From Brachybacterium sp. SGAir0954 (GTDB lineage Bacteria > Actinomycetota > Actinomycetes > Actinomycetales > Dermabacteraceae), in assembly GCF_005490785.1 (NCBI RefSeq), contig NZ_CP027295.1, positions 3,286,001 through 3,350,000 on the forward strand: 64,000 nucleotides of DNA, given 5' to 3'. The notes beneath the pieces are model-generated. The model made no database searches and had not been told where the DNA came from. It was given only the letters and a program-made list of their open reading frames with translations. Shown piece by piece: positions 15,786 through 25,819 of this stretch (its first letter is position 1; each line of letters opens with the position of its first letter). A program made the position numbers and the translations under genes.

Positions 15786-16753
15786 CCACCACCACCCGTC
15801 CCGCCTCGGAGCGCGTGGACCTCACGAGGTTCGCGTGGCTGTCGATCGCCGCCGCGATCCTCACGATCTCCCTCAAGGCCGGCGCCTGGGTCATGACGGG
15901 CTCCGTCGGCCTGCTCTCCGACGCCGCCGAGTCCGTCGTCAACCTCGTCGCCGCCGTCGTCGCGCTGATCGCCCTGCGGGTCGCGATCCGTCCCGCGACG
16001 GAGCGCTTCCTCTACGGCCGCGCGAAGGCCGAGTACTTCTCCGCCGCGGTCGAGGGGGTCATGATCTTCGTGGCGGCGGCCGTGATCCTCGTGAGCGCCG
16101 TCGAGCGCTTCATCCACCCGCGGCCGATCGAGAACGTCGGCTGGGGCCTCGCGATCAGCGTCGTCGCGAGCCTCGTCAACGGCGGCGTCGCCCTGGTGCT
16201 GCTGCGCGCGGGCCGCACGCACCGCTCGATCACCCTGCGGGCGGACGGCAAGCACCTCATGACCGACGTCGTCACCAGCGCAGGCGTGCTCGTGGGCGTC
16301 GCGCTCGTGGTCATCACCGGCTGGGACCGGCTGGACCCGGTCGTCGCGTTCCTCGTGGGCGTGAACATCATCGTCACCGGCGTCGGCCTGATCTCGGAAT
16401 CCGTCTCGGGACTGCTCGACAAGGCGCTGCCGGAGGAGGAGAACGAGGTCATCACCGAGATCCTCCGACGTCGCACCGACGGCACGGTCACCTTCCACGG
16501 CCTGCAGACCCGCGAGGCGGGCCAGGAGCGCTACATGAACGTGCACGTGCTCGTGCCGGACGAGTGGACGGTCAAGCAGGGCCACGACTACATCGAGGAG
16601 CTCGAGACGGAGCTCATGACGGCTCTGCCGTCGCTGCGCGTGCTCACGCACCTCGAGCCGATCTCCGATCCGGCGAGCTACGAGGACATCCCCGAGGCGC
16701 ACGTCCCGATCCACGGGGACGACGAGACGGCACTGCGGCCCCCGCAGGCCTGA
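15782..16753 (+). CDS. Cation diffusion facilitator (metal exporter)
   Basis: 323 aa, with six TM helices in the first 210 residues and a cytoplasmic ferredoxin-like domain after about 215. Transport-site residues include D47 in TM2 (LLSDAAESVVN) and H158/D162 in TM5 (GKHLMTDV). The residue four after D47 is Ser where FieF has Asp, so metal preference may differ from FieF. Candidates are Zn, Co or Cd, exported in exchange for protons. It is encoded 4 bp inside the ArsR gene, which suggests ArsR-controlled metal efflux. Confidence 0.9.
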   Translation: MTTTTRPASERVDLTRFAWLSIAAAILTISLKAGAWVMTGSVGLLSDAAESVVNLVAAVVALIALRVAIRPATERFLYGRAKAEYFSAAVEGVMIFVAAAVILVSAVERFIHPRPIENVGWGLAISVVASLVNGGVALVLLRAGRTHRSITLRADGKHLMTDVVTSAGVLVGVALVVITGWDRLDPVVAFLVGVNIIVTGVGLISESVSGLLDKALPEEENEVITEILRRRTDGTVTFHGLQTREAGQERYMNVHVLVPDEWTVKQGHDYIEELETELMTALPSLRVLTHLEPISDPASYEDIPEAHVPIHGDDETALRPPQA

Positions 16754-16885
16754 CGGTCGCGTCCCCTACGGTGACCGGGACGCCGAGCGGGGATCTCGGC
16801 CGAGCGACGAGCATCAGGGGGATTCCATGACCACCTCACCCATCGCGCCTGATCCGCGGCGGGGCACCGGCCGCAGGGACCCGTC

Positions 16886-17350
16886 GTGCAGGGCGAGCTC
16901 GTGCCGGTCGTGCAGCCCTACGGCATGCCACAGCAGCAGGCCGGGCATCCTCAGCACGCGCCGCTCCATCCCGGGCCGATCCAGCCGTACGCGGCACCGG
17001 CCGCCTACGGCCCTCCCCCGGTGATGATGAGGTCGGCGCCGAAGAGCGTGGGCGTGACCTTCGTGCTCACCTTCTTCTTCGGGGTGCTGGGCATGTTCTA
17101 CGCGACGACCTCGGGCGCGCTGATCCTGCTGGGCGTGACGCTCGGCGCGATCGTGCTCGCGGTCGTCGTGATCGGCATCCTCTGGGTGCTGACACTGGGC
17201 TTCGGCGCCGCACTCTTCGCCTTCGTCCCGCTCATCGGGGTCGCGGCGTGGATCACGAGCATGATCTGGGGATGCATGGCCGCCTCGCGGCACAACGAGC
17301 GGCTGGCGGCGCAGTACGCCGCGGCCGGCTACCGCCCGCCGGGGTACTGA
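16886..17350 (+). CDS. Small membrane protein with Pro/Gln/Tyr-rich N-terminus
   Basis: 154 aa if started at GTG 16886, which has CAGGGA 6 nt upstream. Residues 1-45 are rich in Pro, Gln, His and Tyr (PYGMPQQQ, AYGPPP). About three hydrophobic segments follow between 55 and 135. No family is assigned. An ATG at 16827 with AGGGGGA before it lies in another frame (reading MTTSPIAPDP). The present frame is open upstream to 16853 and reads SAAGHRPQGPVV just before the chosen start. The original N-terminus may thus have been at 16827, with a later frame change. A TACGGT box at 16767-16772 could be the -10. Confidence 0.65.
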   Translation: MQGELVPVVQPYGMPQQQAGHPQHAPLHPGPIQPYAAPAAYGPPPVMMRSAPKSVGVTFVLTFFFGVLGMFYATTSGALILLGVTLGAIVLAVVVIGILWVLTLGFGAALFAFVPLIGVAAWITSMIWGCMAASRHNERLAAQYAAAGYRPPGY

Positions 17351-17381
17351 GCCGCACCGTCCCGGGACGCGGGGCAGCGAC

Positions 17382-19007
17382 TCAGAACGGCGGGTCGGGT
17401 TCCGTGGGTGGTGGCGGTTCATCACCGCGGAAGGCATCGCCCGGTGGACCGTTCCGGCCCGCGGTGATCGCCTCGGCGACGCGGATCCTCTCCTGGAACC
17501 GGTCCCAGACCCGCTGGTACGTCGCGGCGAGGACGCTGGTGACGAGGTCGGAGTTCTTCTGGACGTCCACCCAGTCGATGCCGCCGGCAGCCCACCGCGT
17601 GGAGGTGCCGTCCGGGGAGCGCTGGGGGTCCAGCGCGCCGTCCGTCTTCATCCGGTGGTGGCTCCGGCAGAGCCCGTGGAGGTTCTCCGGCGAGGTGGGG
17701 CCGCCCGCGGCGGGATCGAGATGGTCGAACTCCTCGATGTGGTCCCATTCCCCCACGTGGAGCACGGTGCGATCGCAGCCCGGCACCGCGCACACGGGGT
17801 CGATGAGCCTCAGGTGCTCGATCATCGCCGCGCTGGGCCGGTACTGCTGGGCCGCGACCGGCAGGAACTCGCCGGTGATCGGATGGGTCAGGACGCGATG
17901 CCACACGGTCGCCCGGGCGCAGAGCGTGCGGGCCATGTCGATCGGGATCGGATGCACTCCCTCGAGCGTCGCGGGGGCGTCCGACATGCCGAGCAGGGAG
18001 AGGACGGGGACGGTGAGGTTCATCCGCAGCGGCATCGACGGGATCTCGACCCCGTCGGTCGCGATCGGGCTGCGCGTGAGCAGCACGTAGCGGAGTGCCC
18101 GCAGCGACATCGGCCGCCCGCTCGCGGCGACCTCCCCGTCCCGGTCCCAGGGGATCTGCCGGTCCTGGCTACCGGCGGCGATCCGCTCGAGGGCGTGCCG
18201 CTGCGCGTCCTGCACGGCGCGGGCGGCCTGGTCCAGACGCGTGCTGAGGTCGAGGATCTCCGGGATCGGGCCGACGATGGTGAGGAACGCGGTCCCGTCC
18301 GGTGCGGGCGAGTGCTCGAGGAAGACGTCCCGCCGCGATGCGGGGTCGCCTCCGGCGCCGACCTCGGGGTCGAGCCAGGTCACGAGGTGCTTCACGAGGG
18401 TCCGGAAACGATCCGGGGACAGCGACTCGACCCGCCACCCCGCGACGGTCTCGTCGACCTGCCGCCGCTGGGCCCCGGGCAGGTCGCGCACGGCGCGGAC
18501 GAGCTGGTCGAACCATTCCGTGGGCAGGTCCCCCGACTCGACCCGGGCGAGGCACGCGGGCAGATCGGTGACCCCGATGTAGGCGTCGTGGAGCCGACGG
18601 GTGGCGCGGCCGATCCGGGACCGCAGCACCAGCCCGGCGGCGATCCCGTTGCCGCCGTCGTCCCCGGAGGCGCCGTCCCACAGGGGGGCGAGGTCACGGA
18701 GCTCCTCGATGTAGAGGTGGGCGTGCACGGTGCGGCGCCGCTCGAGGACACGGCGGAGGACCACGACCTCCGCCGAGCTCTCCGCGAGATCCCCCTTCGC
18801 CGCGAGGTTCTCGGCGGTCACATGGCTGCGCCCGCGGGGCGGCCGACGGAACCGGTGGGAGAGCGCGGCGCGATCGGGCCCGACGGGCCCCTCGGAGCGA
18901 TCGGAGCGATCGGAGCGATCGGAGCGATCGGAGCGATCGGAGTGATCGGCGCGATCGGGGAGCTCGCCATCGGACGGGGTCGAGCCGTGCGGTCGCGTCA
19001 CCGTCAT
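17382..19007 (-). CDS. DUF222/13E12-type HNH endonuclease-like protein
   Basis: 541 aa. The long N-terminal DUF222 region (about 80-400) is followed by a C-terminal HNH domain. That domain has the zinc pair CAVPGC, then EWDHIEEF, GGPTSPENLHGLC and SHHRMK. This family is abundant and often multicopy in actinobacteria, and its biological role is unsettled. Residues about 18-38 are an acidic/basic DRS repeat encoded by seven 9-bp units. ATG 19007 is chosen because GGGGAGGAG lies upstream; an upstream ATG at 19085 would add 26 unrelated residues. It converges on the small membrane protein. Confidence 0.88.
   Translation of the reverse strand: MTVTRPHGSTPSDGELPDRADHSDRSDRSDRSDRSDRSEGPVGPDRAALSHRFRRPPRGRSHVTAENLAAKGDLAESSAEVVVLRRVLERRRTVHAHLYIEELRDLAPLWDGASGDDGGNGIAAGLVLRSRIGRATRRLHDAYIGVTDLPACLARVESGDLPTEWFDQLVRAVRDLPGAQRRQVDETVAGWRVESLSPDRFRTLVKHLVTWLDPEVGAGGDPASRRDVFLEHSPAPDGTAFLTIVGPIPEILDLSTRLDQAARAVQDAQRHALERIAAGSQDRQIPWDRDGEVAASGRPMSLRALRYVLLTRSPIATDGVEIPSMPLRMNLTVPVLSLLGMSDAPATLEGVHPIPIDMARTLCARATVWHRVLTHPITGEFLPVAAQQYRPSAAMIEHLRLIDPVCAVPGCDRTVLHVGEWDHIEEFDHLDPAAGGPTSPENLHGLCRSHHRMKTDGALDPQRSPDGTSTRWAAGGIDWVDVQKNSDLVTSVLAATYQRVWDRFQERIRVAEAITAGRNGPPGDAFRGDEPPPPTEPDPPF
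18892..18954. repeat. 9-bp tandem repeat in the HNH gene
   Basis: Seven units of TCGGAGCGA run head to tail; five are identical and the last two differ (TCGGAGTGA, TCGGCGCGA). On the coding (minus) strand they give Asp-Arg-Ser (or His) repeats. Because the unit is a multiple of three, copy-number changes would keep the frame. Confidence 0.9.
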
Positions 19008-19103
19008 CACCCACCACTCCTCCCCGAAGCATCTGCCCGGCGCTCTCGCGCACTGCACGGAATCAGTGAGAACGATGAAACTCACCTTGCCCCCACTCCC
19101 CTC

Positions 19104-19109
19104 ATTTTA
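19104..19109 (-). promoter_or_regulatory. Probable -10 box of the HNH gene
   Basis: TAAAAT on the minus strand, about 95 bp before the start at 19007, is the best -10 in the area. The matching -35 position (19127-19132) is poor (TGGCGA). Confidence 0.35.
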
Positions 19110-19655
19110 GAACAACCGTTCGCCGATCGCCAGCATTCTCGACGACCTACCCGAGAATGTGGACGACCACCCTCGGGGGAGGAACGATCCGCGGCGTCGG
19201 CGAGGGCAGGCCGCGAGCGGCAGCAGCCCCAGGACCATGGATGGCGGCGACCTCGAGACCGGCTGTACCGCATCGATCATCATGTGACCGGCAGCAATGG
19301 TGGCCAGCCCGCTCCCCCATCGCAGCGCCCACCACCTCGGGCCCACCCTCAGCGCCACCTCCATCCCCCCACCCTCACGCGTCAATGCGAACGCCAAGAA
19401 TGTGGATAACCGGTCGCTGTGGAGGAAAGGCCATCATTGACTCCTGGCAAAACACCACGCCGGCCTTTCACAGCCGTTCGAGCCGTTCCCGCCGACCACC
19501 GCCGCCGCCGCTGCCGGCTCCTCCCGCAGGCTCGCCACCCACCCATCCCCACCCTCAGGTGACGCGACATGAACGCTTATGTTGGTCATCGTTTGCTCTT
19601 ATGCCTTCATCGCCCCACCATGGACGGCGATCACTTCCGACCTCCAGGAGCCAGC
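19110..19655. other. Non-coding region between the HNH gene and the transport operon
   Basis: About 550 bp without a convincing gene and with lower GC than its surroundings. It holds an inverted repeat ATTCTCG/CGAGAAT (19135-19141, 19152-19158) and a direct repeat AGAATGTGGA (from 19154 and again from 19397). A wide AAAGGCC/GGCCTTT pair sits at 19426-19432 and 19462-19468. Just before the operon, two CTTATG...TCATCG half-sites at 19576 and 19598 are 22 bp apart. No clear promoter for the operon was found. Confidence 0.5.
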
Positions 19656-21055
<1,400 letters not shown>

Positions 21056-21056
<1 letters not shown>

Positions 21057-22312
21057 TGACCACGACCTCGACCGCCTCCGCCCGCCTCTCCCCCGAGCGC
21101 CTCGCCGGCGGGCTCCTCTCCGCGCTCGGCGCGCGGGAGGACCGCTCGCGCGGCTTCGGCAAGGCCGCCGGAGCGCTGCCCGGGGCCGTCCCGCTGCTGG
21201 GCGGCGCCCCGAGCGCGGACGCCCTCCCCCTCGACGCGATCCGCCGTGCCACCGCCGCGCTCACCGAGGACCCGCAGGCCCTCGTCGCCGCGCTGCAGTA
21301 CAACGTGACGCCGGGGATCACCCCGCTGCGCGAGTGGATCGCGGAGCGCGAGGGCGTGGACGCGAGCCGCGTGCTCATCACCAACGGCGCCTTCCACGGC
21401 CTGTCCCTCGTGTTCGACGCGCTGCTGGACCGCGGCGACCGGATCGTCGTCGAGGACCCCACCTACCCGCTGATCTTCCGCGACCTCCAGCACCACGAGG
21501 TCGAGGTGCTCCCGCTCGCGCTCGGCGAGGACGGGTTCGACATCGACGCCCTCGAGGCCCGGCTCGAGGCGGGCGCGCGCCCCAAGCTCCTCTACACGGT
21601 CCCCGACCTCCACAACCCGACGGGCTTCGTCACCCCGGCGGCGCAGCGCGAGCGGCTCACGGAGCTCGCGGAGCGCTACGGCTTCGTCATCGTCTCCGAC
21701 AACGCGTACGCGGGCCTCGGCTTCCCCGGCGTCGAGGTGCCCGCGGACTACGACCTCGGATCCGAGCTCGTGGTGCACGTGCGGACCTTCTCGAAGGTCC
21801 TCGGACCGGGGCTGCGGCTCGGCTATCTCGTGCTCCCCACCTGGCTCGTCGGCCCCGTGACGCGTCTGCGCGCGAACCAGGACCAGCACTCCTCGGTGCT
21901 CGTGCAGTCCGTCGTCGAGCGGATCGTCGGCGCGGGCGACCATGCCCCGCTCGACGGCGGCCTCGACGGCATCGCGGACCGCGCCCGGGCCGCCTACGCC
22001 GACCGCTTCGACCTGGTCGCGGGGCTGCTCGACGCGGCCCTCCCCGGCGGGGTCACGGTGGACCATCGCAGCGGCGGGATCTTCCTGTGGGCGCGCGTGG
22101 AGGACGAGGGCGTGGACCTCGCCGCCGCGCAGCAGCTGGCCCGCACCCGCTTCGGGACCGATGCCGTGCTCGGCCGCTTCTTCTTCCTCGAGGAGGGCAC
22201 GGAGGATCGCGGCCGTCTGCGGATCGGCATCAGCCACCTCCCCGAGGACGGCCTGCGCACCGGCGTCGAGCGGCTCGTCGGCGCCCTCACCTCCCCCGAG
22301 GCGCGGCGATGA
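21056..22312 (+). CDS. PLP-dependent aminotransferase, class I/II
   Basis: 418 aa fold-type I aminotransferase without a GntR HTH. The Schiff-base lysine is K247 in TFSKVLGPGLRLGYL. Other landmarks are TVPDLHNPTGFV, VSDNAYAGLGF and the small-domain IGISHLPEDGL. It resembles 2-aminoadipate/alpha-amino acid transaminases of the MocR-C-terminal class. Next to the hydroxyacid oxidase it could turn the resulting 2-oxo acid into an amino acid, or work the other way; this is inference. The start ATG shares one base with the upstream stop, and the stop overlaps the next start by 4 bp. Confidence 0.88.
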
Positions 22313-23955
22313 CCCCCACCTCCCGGCGCCATCTCCTGCAGGGCCTCGGGGCCGGGGCCCTGGGCCTCGCCGCGCTCCCCCTCGCCGGCTGCGCGGTCGA
22401 CGCCGCACAGGCCGGCGGCGCCGCCGACGCGCAGGACCAGGAGCTCAGCTTCCTCATCTCCAACCTCGACGGCGGCTGGGTGCCCTCCAAGAGCGCCATC
22501 TCGAGCTACGAGGCGAACGTGTGGCAGCAGCTCACGGACAAGCTCGTGCACACCGATCCCGAGGGGAAGGTGTCCCCGTGGATCGCGGAGTCCTGGGAGC
22601 AGGACGAGGACGCGACCGCGTACGTGCTCCACCTCCGGGACGGGGTCACCTTCTCCGACGGCACGCCGCTGGACGCGGAGGCCGTCGTCGCGAACATCCA
22701 GGCCTGGGCCGTCGGCCGGCCCGAGGAGGGGCTCGCCCGGGTGGGCCTGTTCCCGGGCAGCACCTTCGAGGCCGCGGAGGCCGTGGACGCGCGGACCGTG
22801 CGGGTCACCTTCACCGCGCCGACCCTCTCCTTCCTGCCGACCCTCGGCTACCACGGCTGCCAGCTCATGGCCCCGTCGAGCCTCGCCGGCTCCCTCGAGC
22901 AGCAGTCCGACCTCGCCTTCCAGATCGGCTCGGGCCCCTTCGTGCTGGACTCCTGGGCCGCCGGGGACCATGTGCGCCTCGTGCGCCGCGAGGACTACGA
23001 CTGGGCGCCCGAGGTGCTCGGCGCGAGCGGACCGGCGAGCCTCGCCGCGATCACCTTCACGGTGCTCCCGGACGACACGCTGCGCGCCTCCGCCGCGCGC
23101 GCCCACCAGACCGACGTGTCCTACAACGTGAACCCGCAGGTGCTGGACTCCTTCACGGAGGCCGGCTTCCACATCGAGGTGCCCCGCTACCTCGGCTTCG
23201 TGCACGGCTACAACCTCCGCACCGACGTCGCGCCCTTCGACGACGTGCGCGTGCGGCAGGCGTTCACGCGCGGCATCGACCGGGCGGAGATCCTGCGGAC
23301 CGTCTTCACCGACGCCTGGGAGCCGGCGACGAGCTGGCTGCAGTCCGGCGTCCCCGAGGCCACCGACCTCACGGACCTCTTCGACTACGACCCGGACCTC
23401 GCGGCGTCCCTGCTCGACGAGGCCGGGTGGACGCAGCGCGACGCCGACGGCTTCCGCACGAAGGACGGCGTGCAGCTCGGCTTCACGATCTACCCCACCC
23501 CGTACCTCACCGGCTCCGTCCCCGAGGCGGAGCTGATCGGCCAGCACCTGGGCCGGCTCGGGATCCATGTGCGCACGCAGAAGCTCGACATCCCCACCTG
23601 GGGCGAGCGCGTCACCAACGACCCGACGCAGGGCGTCGCCGAGGTGACCCGCAGCTTCGTGGACGTCGGCACGGTCGCCGGGGTCGTGACCGACGAGGGC
23701 GAGGACTGGTTCGCCGTCGGCTCCTCCGACGCGGAGCTCGTGCGGCTCCGGGACGAGGTCGCGGGCGCCGTCTCCCGCGAGGAGCGCGCCGGCGTGGTCG
23801 ACGAGCTGTCCCGGCACGTGCTCGAGCAGGCCTACTTCATCCCCCTGGAGCAGAACGTGCAGCGCATCTACGTGCAGACCCCGGGTCTGAGCGGCATCAC
23901 CTTCAACGCCGTCGCGATCCCCTCGTACCACGCCGCCACGAAGGAGCCCTCATGA
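22309..23955 (+). CDS. ABC transporter substrate-binding lipoprotein (family 5, TIGR04028-like)
   Basis: 548 aa. The signal has a twin-arginine-like SRRHLLQ and lipobox LPLAGC, so it is a membrane-anchored binding protein exported probably by Tat. The mature part is an SBP_bac_5 (peptide/nickel class) fold. The stretches ISNLDGGWVPSK and SSYEANVWQQLTDKLVH, with the ending YFIPLEQNVQRIY, match my memory of the KPN_01854 (TIGR04028) subfamily. That subfamily is reported beside luciferase-like monooxygenases. Ligand unknown. Start and stop both overlap neighbours by 4 bp. Confidence 0.88.
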   Translation: MTPTSRRHLLQGLGAGALGLAALPLAGCAVDAAQAGGAADAQDQELSFLISNLDGGWVPSKSAISSYEANVWQQLTDKLVHTDPEGKVSPWIAESWEQDEDATAYVLHLRDGVTFSDGTPLDAEAVVANIQAWAVGRPEEGLARVGLFPGSTFEAAEAVDARTVRVTFTAPTLSFLPTLGYHGCQLMAPSSLAGSLEQQSDLAFQIGSGPFVLDSWAAGDHVRLVRREDYDWAPEVLGASGPASLAAITFTVLPDDTLRASAARAHQTDVSYNVNPQVLDSFTEAGFHIEVPRYLGFVHGYNLRTDVAPFDDVRVRQAFTRGIDRAEILRTVFTDAWEPATSWLQSGVPEATDLTDLFDYDPDLAASLLDEAGWTQRDADGFRTKDGVQLGFTIYPTPYLTGSVPEAELIGQHLGRLGIHVRTQKLDIPTWGERVTNDPTQGVAEVTRSFVDVGTVAGVVTDEGEDWFAVGSSDAELVRLRDEVAGAVSREERAGVVDELSRHVLEQAYFIPLEQNVQRIYVQTPGLSGITFNAVAIPSYHAATKEPS

Positions 23956-24962
23956 GCACCGCGGCCACCCTCCCCCGCCGGGCCGCGGCGCCGTCGGCCG
24001 CCGCCGCCTCCGCCCGCCGCTACGCCGCCTTCGCCGCGCGCCGCACCGGCCAGGCGCTGATCGTCGTCGTCCTCGCCTACGTGCTCGTGTTCCTCGTGCT
24101 CGCCGCGATCCCGGGCGACCCGATCTCCGCGCAGCTGGACAGCCCGCAGGCCGGGTACACCGACGCGGAGAAGGCGCAGATCCGCTCCTTCCACGGCCTC
24201 GACCGGCCCGTCCTCGTGCGGCTGCTGATCTCGCTCGGCAATGCGGTGCGCGGGGACCTGGGGCTGTCTCTGTCCACCTCGCAGCCGGTCACCGCGGTGC
24301 TCGGCGCCGCGATCCCCTCGACGCTGGCCCTCGCCGTCACGGCGCTCGTGCTCGCGGTGCTCATCGCGGCCGTGCTGGGTCTGCTCTCGCGGCTGCTGCC
24401 CGAGGGGCCGCTGAACGGGTTCGTGCGCGCCCTGCCCACGGTGTTCCTCTCGACCCCGAACTTCCTCATCGGCCTCGTGCTGATCCAGGTGCTCGCCGTG
24501 AACCTGGGACTGTTCAGCCTCGTGGACCCGGACAGCGCGGGCTCGACGCTCGCCGCGGCGCTGACCCTCGCGATCCCCGTCTCCGCGCAGATCGCGCAGG
24601 TGCTCATCACCGCGCTCGACGACTCCGCCGGCCAGGACTACGCGGAGGTCGCCGCCTCGCGCGGCCTGCCGCCCGCGCAGGTGGTGCTGCGGCACCTGCT
24701 GCGCCCGTCCCTGCTGCCCACCGTGACCGTCGTCGGCCTCGTGCTCGGCGAGGTGCTGGGCGGCTCGCTCATCACCGAGACGATCTTCGGCCGCACGGGC
24801 GTCGGGACGGTCGTGCAGAAGGCGGTCGCCGCGCAGGACGTCCCCGTGCTGCTCGTCGCCGTGGTGCTCTCCGCCGCCGTGTTCGTCGTCGTGAACCTCG
24901 TGATCGACCTGCTGTACCCGCTGCTGGACCCGCGGCTGCGCGGGACGGAGGGAACCCGATGA
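23952..24962 (+). CDS. ABC transporter permease, DppB type
   Basis: 336 aa, six TM helices. The first helix is followed by the extracytoplasmic PGDPISAQL loop, typical of DppB/OppB. The EAA-type coupling loop is YAEVAASRGLPPAQVVLRHL. The Ala-rich N-terminal 25 residues are not conserved. Together with the next gene it forms the membrane channel for the binding protein at 22309. ATG overlaps the upstream stop (ATGA) and the stop overlaps the next ATG. Confidence 0.92.
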   Translation: MSTAATLPRRAAAPSAAAASARRYAAFAARRTGQALIVVVLAYVLVFLVLAAIPGDPISAQLDSPQAGYTDAEKAQIRSFHGLDRPVLVRLLISLGNAVRGDLGLSLSTSQPVTAVLGAAIPSTLALAVTALVLAVLIAAVLGLLSRLLPEGPLNGFVRALPTVFLSTPNFLIGLVLIQVLAVNLGLFSLVDPDSAGSTLAAALTLAIPVSAQIAQVLITALDDSAGQDYAEVAASRGLPPAQVVLRHLLRPSLLPTVTVVGLVLGEVLGGSLITETIFGRTGVGTVVQKAVAAQDVPVLLVAVVLSAAVFVVVNLVIDLLYPLLDPRLRGTEGTR

Positions 24963-25819
24963 CCGCGACCGCACTGACCACCGGGCCGCTCGCCGCGGCC
25001 CGCCCGCGCGCTCTCGCCCGCCGACGACCGCCCGTGACGGTGATCCTGTCCCTCGCGGTGATCCTGCTGGTCCTCGCCTGGTCGCTCGTGCCGGGCCTGT
25101 TCACCCGCCACGACCCGGCGCTCGGCGTGCCGGACGACAAGTTCACCGCACCCGGCGGGCAGTACTGGCTGGGCACCGACCACCTGGGGCGGGACCTGCT
25201 CACGCGGATCATCCACGGCTCCGCCTCCTCGATGACGAGCGCATTGATCGCGGTCGCCATCGGTGTGGTCGTGGGCGGCGTGCTGGGCCTGCTCTCGGGC
25301 TACCTCGGCGGCTGGGTGGACGCGGTCGTGGGCCGCGTCGTCGAGGTGCTGCTCGCGATCCCCGGCTTCCTGCTCGCCGTGGTCGTCGTGACGGCGCTCG
25401 GCTACGACACCCGCAACGCCGCGATCGCGACGGGCGTCTCCGCGGTCGCCGTGTTCGCCCGGCTCATGCGGGCGGAGGTGCTGCGGGTGCGCACGAGCGT
25501 GTTCATCGAGGCGGCGCGCGTGAACGGCGGCTCCTCCGCGTACGTGCTGCTGCGGCACGTGCTGCCCAATGCGCTGCGGCCCGTCGTGTCCCTCGCGATC
25601 CTGCAGTTCGGCGTCGCGATCCTCGTGATCGCCGGGCTCGCGTTCCTCGGCTACGGGGATCCGCCCCCGGCCTCCGACTGGGGTCTGCTCGTCTCCGACG
25701 GCCGCGAGCATCTCCTGCACGCCCCGTGGCTCGTGATCGCCCCGGGTCTCGTCATCGCCGTCGTCGTGCTGTCCGTGAGCCGCATCAGCCGCTGGCTGGA
25801 TCAGGGGAGGAACCGATGA
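24959..25819 (+). CDS. ABC transporter permease, DppC type
   Basis: 286 aa. A single N-terminal TM is followed by the loop LGTDHLGRDLLTRIIHGS, the signature of DppC/OppC permeases, then five TM helices. The coupling loop is FIEAARVNGGSSAYVLLRHV. It pairs with the DppB-type subunit encoded just upstream. The start and stop overlap neighbours by 4 bp. Confidence 0.93.
   Translation: MTATALTTGPLAAARPRALARRRPPVTVILSLAVILLVLAWSLVPGLFTRHDPALGVPDDKFTAPGGQYWLGTDHLGRDLLTRIIHGSASSMTSALIAVAIGVVVGGVLGLLSGYLGGWVDAVVGRVVEVLLAIPGFLLAVVVVTALGYDTRNAAIATGVSAVAVFARLMRAEVLRVRTSVFIEAARVNGGSSAYVLLRHVLPNALRPVVSLAILQFGVAILVIAGLAFLGYGDPPPASDWGLLVSDGREHLLHAPWLVIAPGLVIAVVVLSVSRISRWLDQGRNR

Noticed and set aside
18892-18954. 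CRISPR-like array
   Set aside because: Units are 9 bp, contiguous and in frame within a gene; there are no spacers or cas genes.
17382-19007. Group II intron or intein maturase because of the HNH motif
   Set aside because: The long DUF222 region and family layout are those of stand-alone 13E12-type proteins; there is no reverse transcriptase or splice junction.
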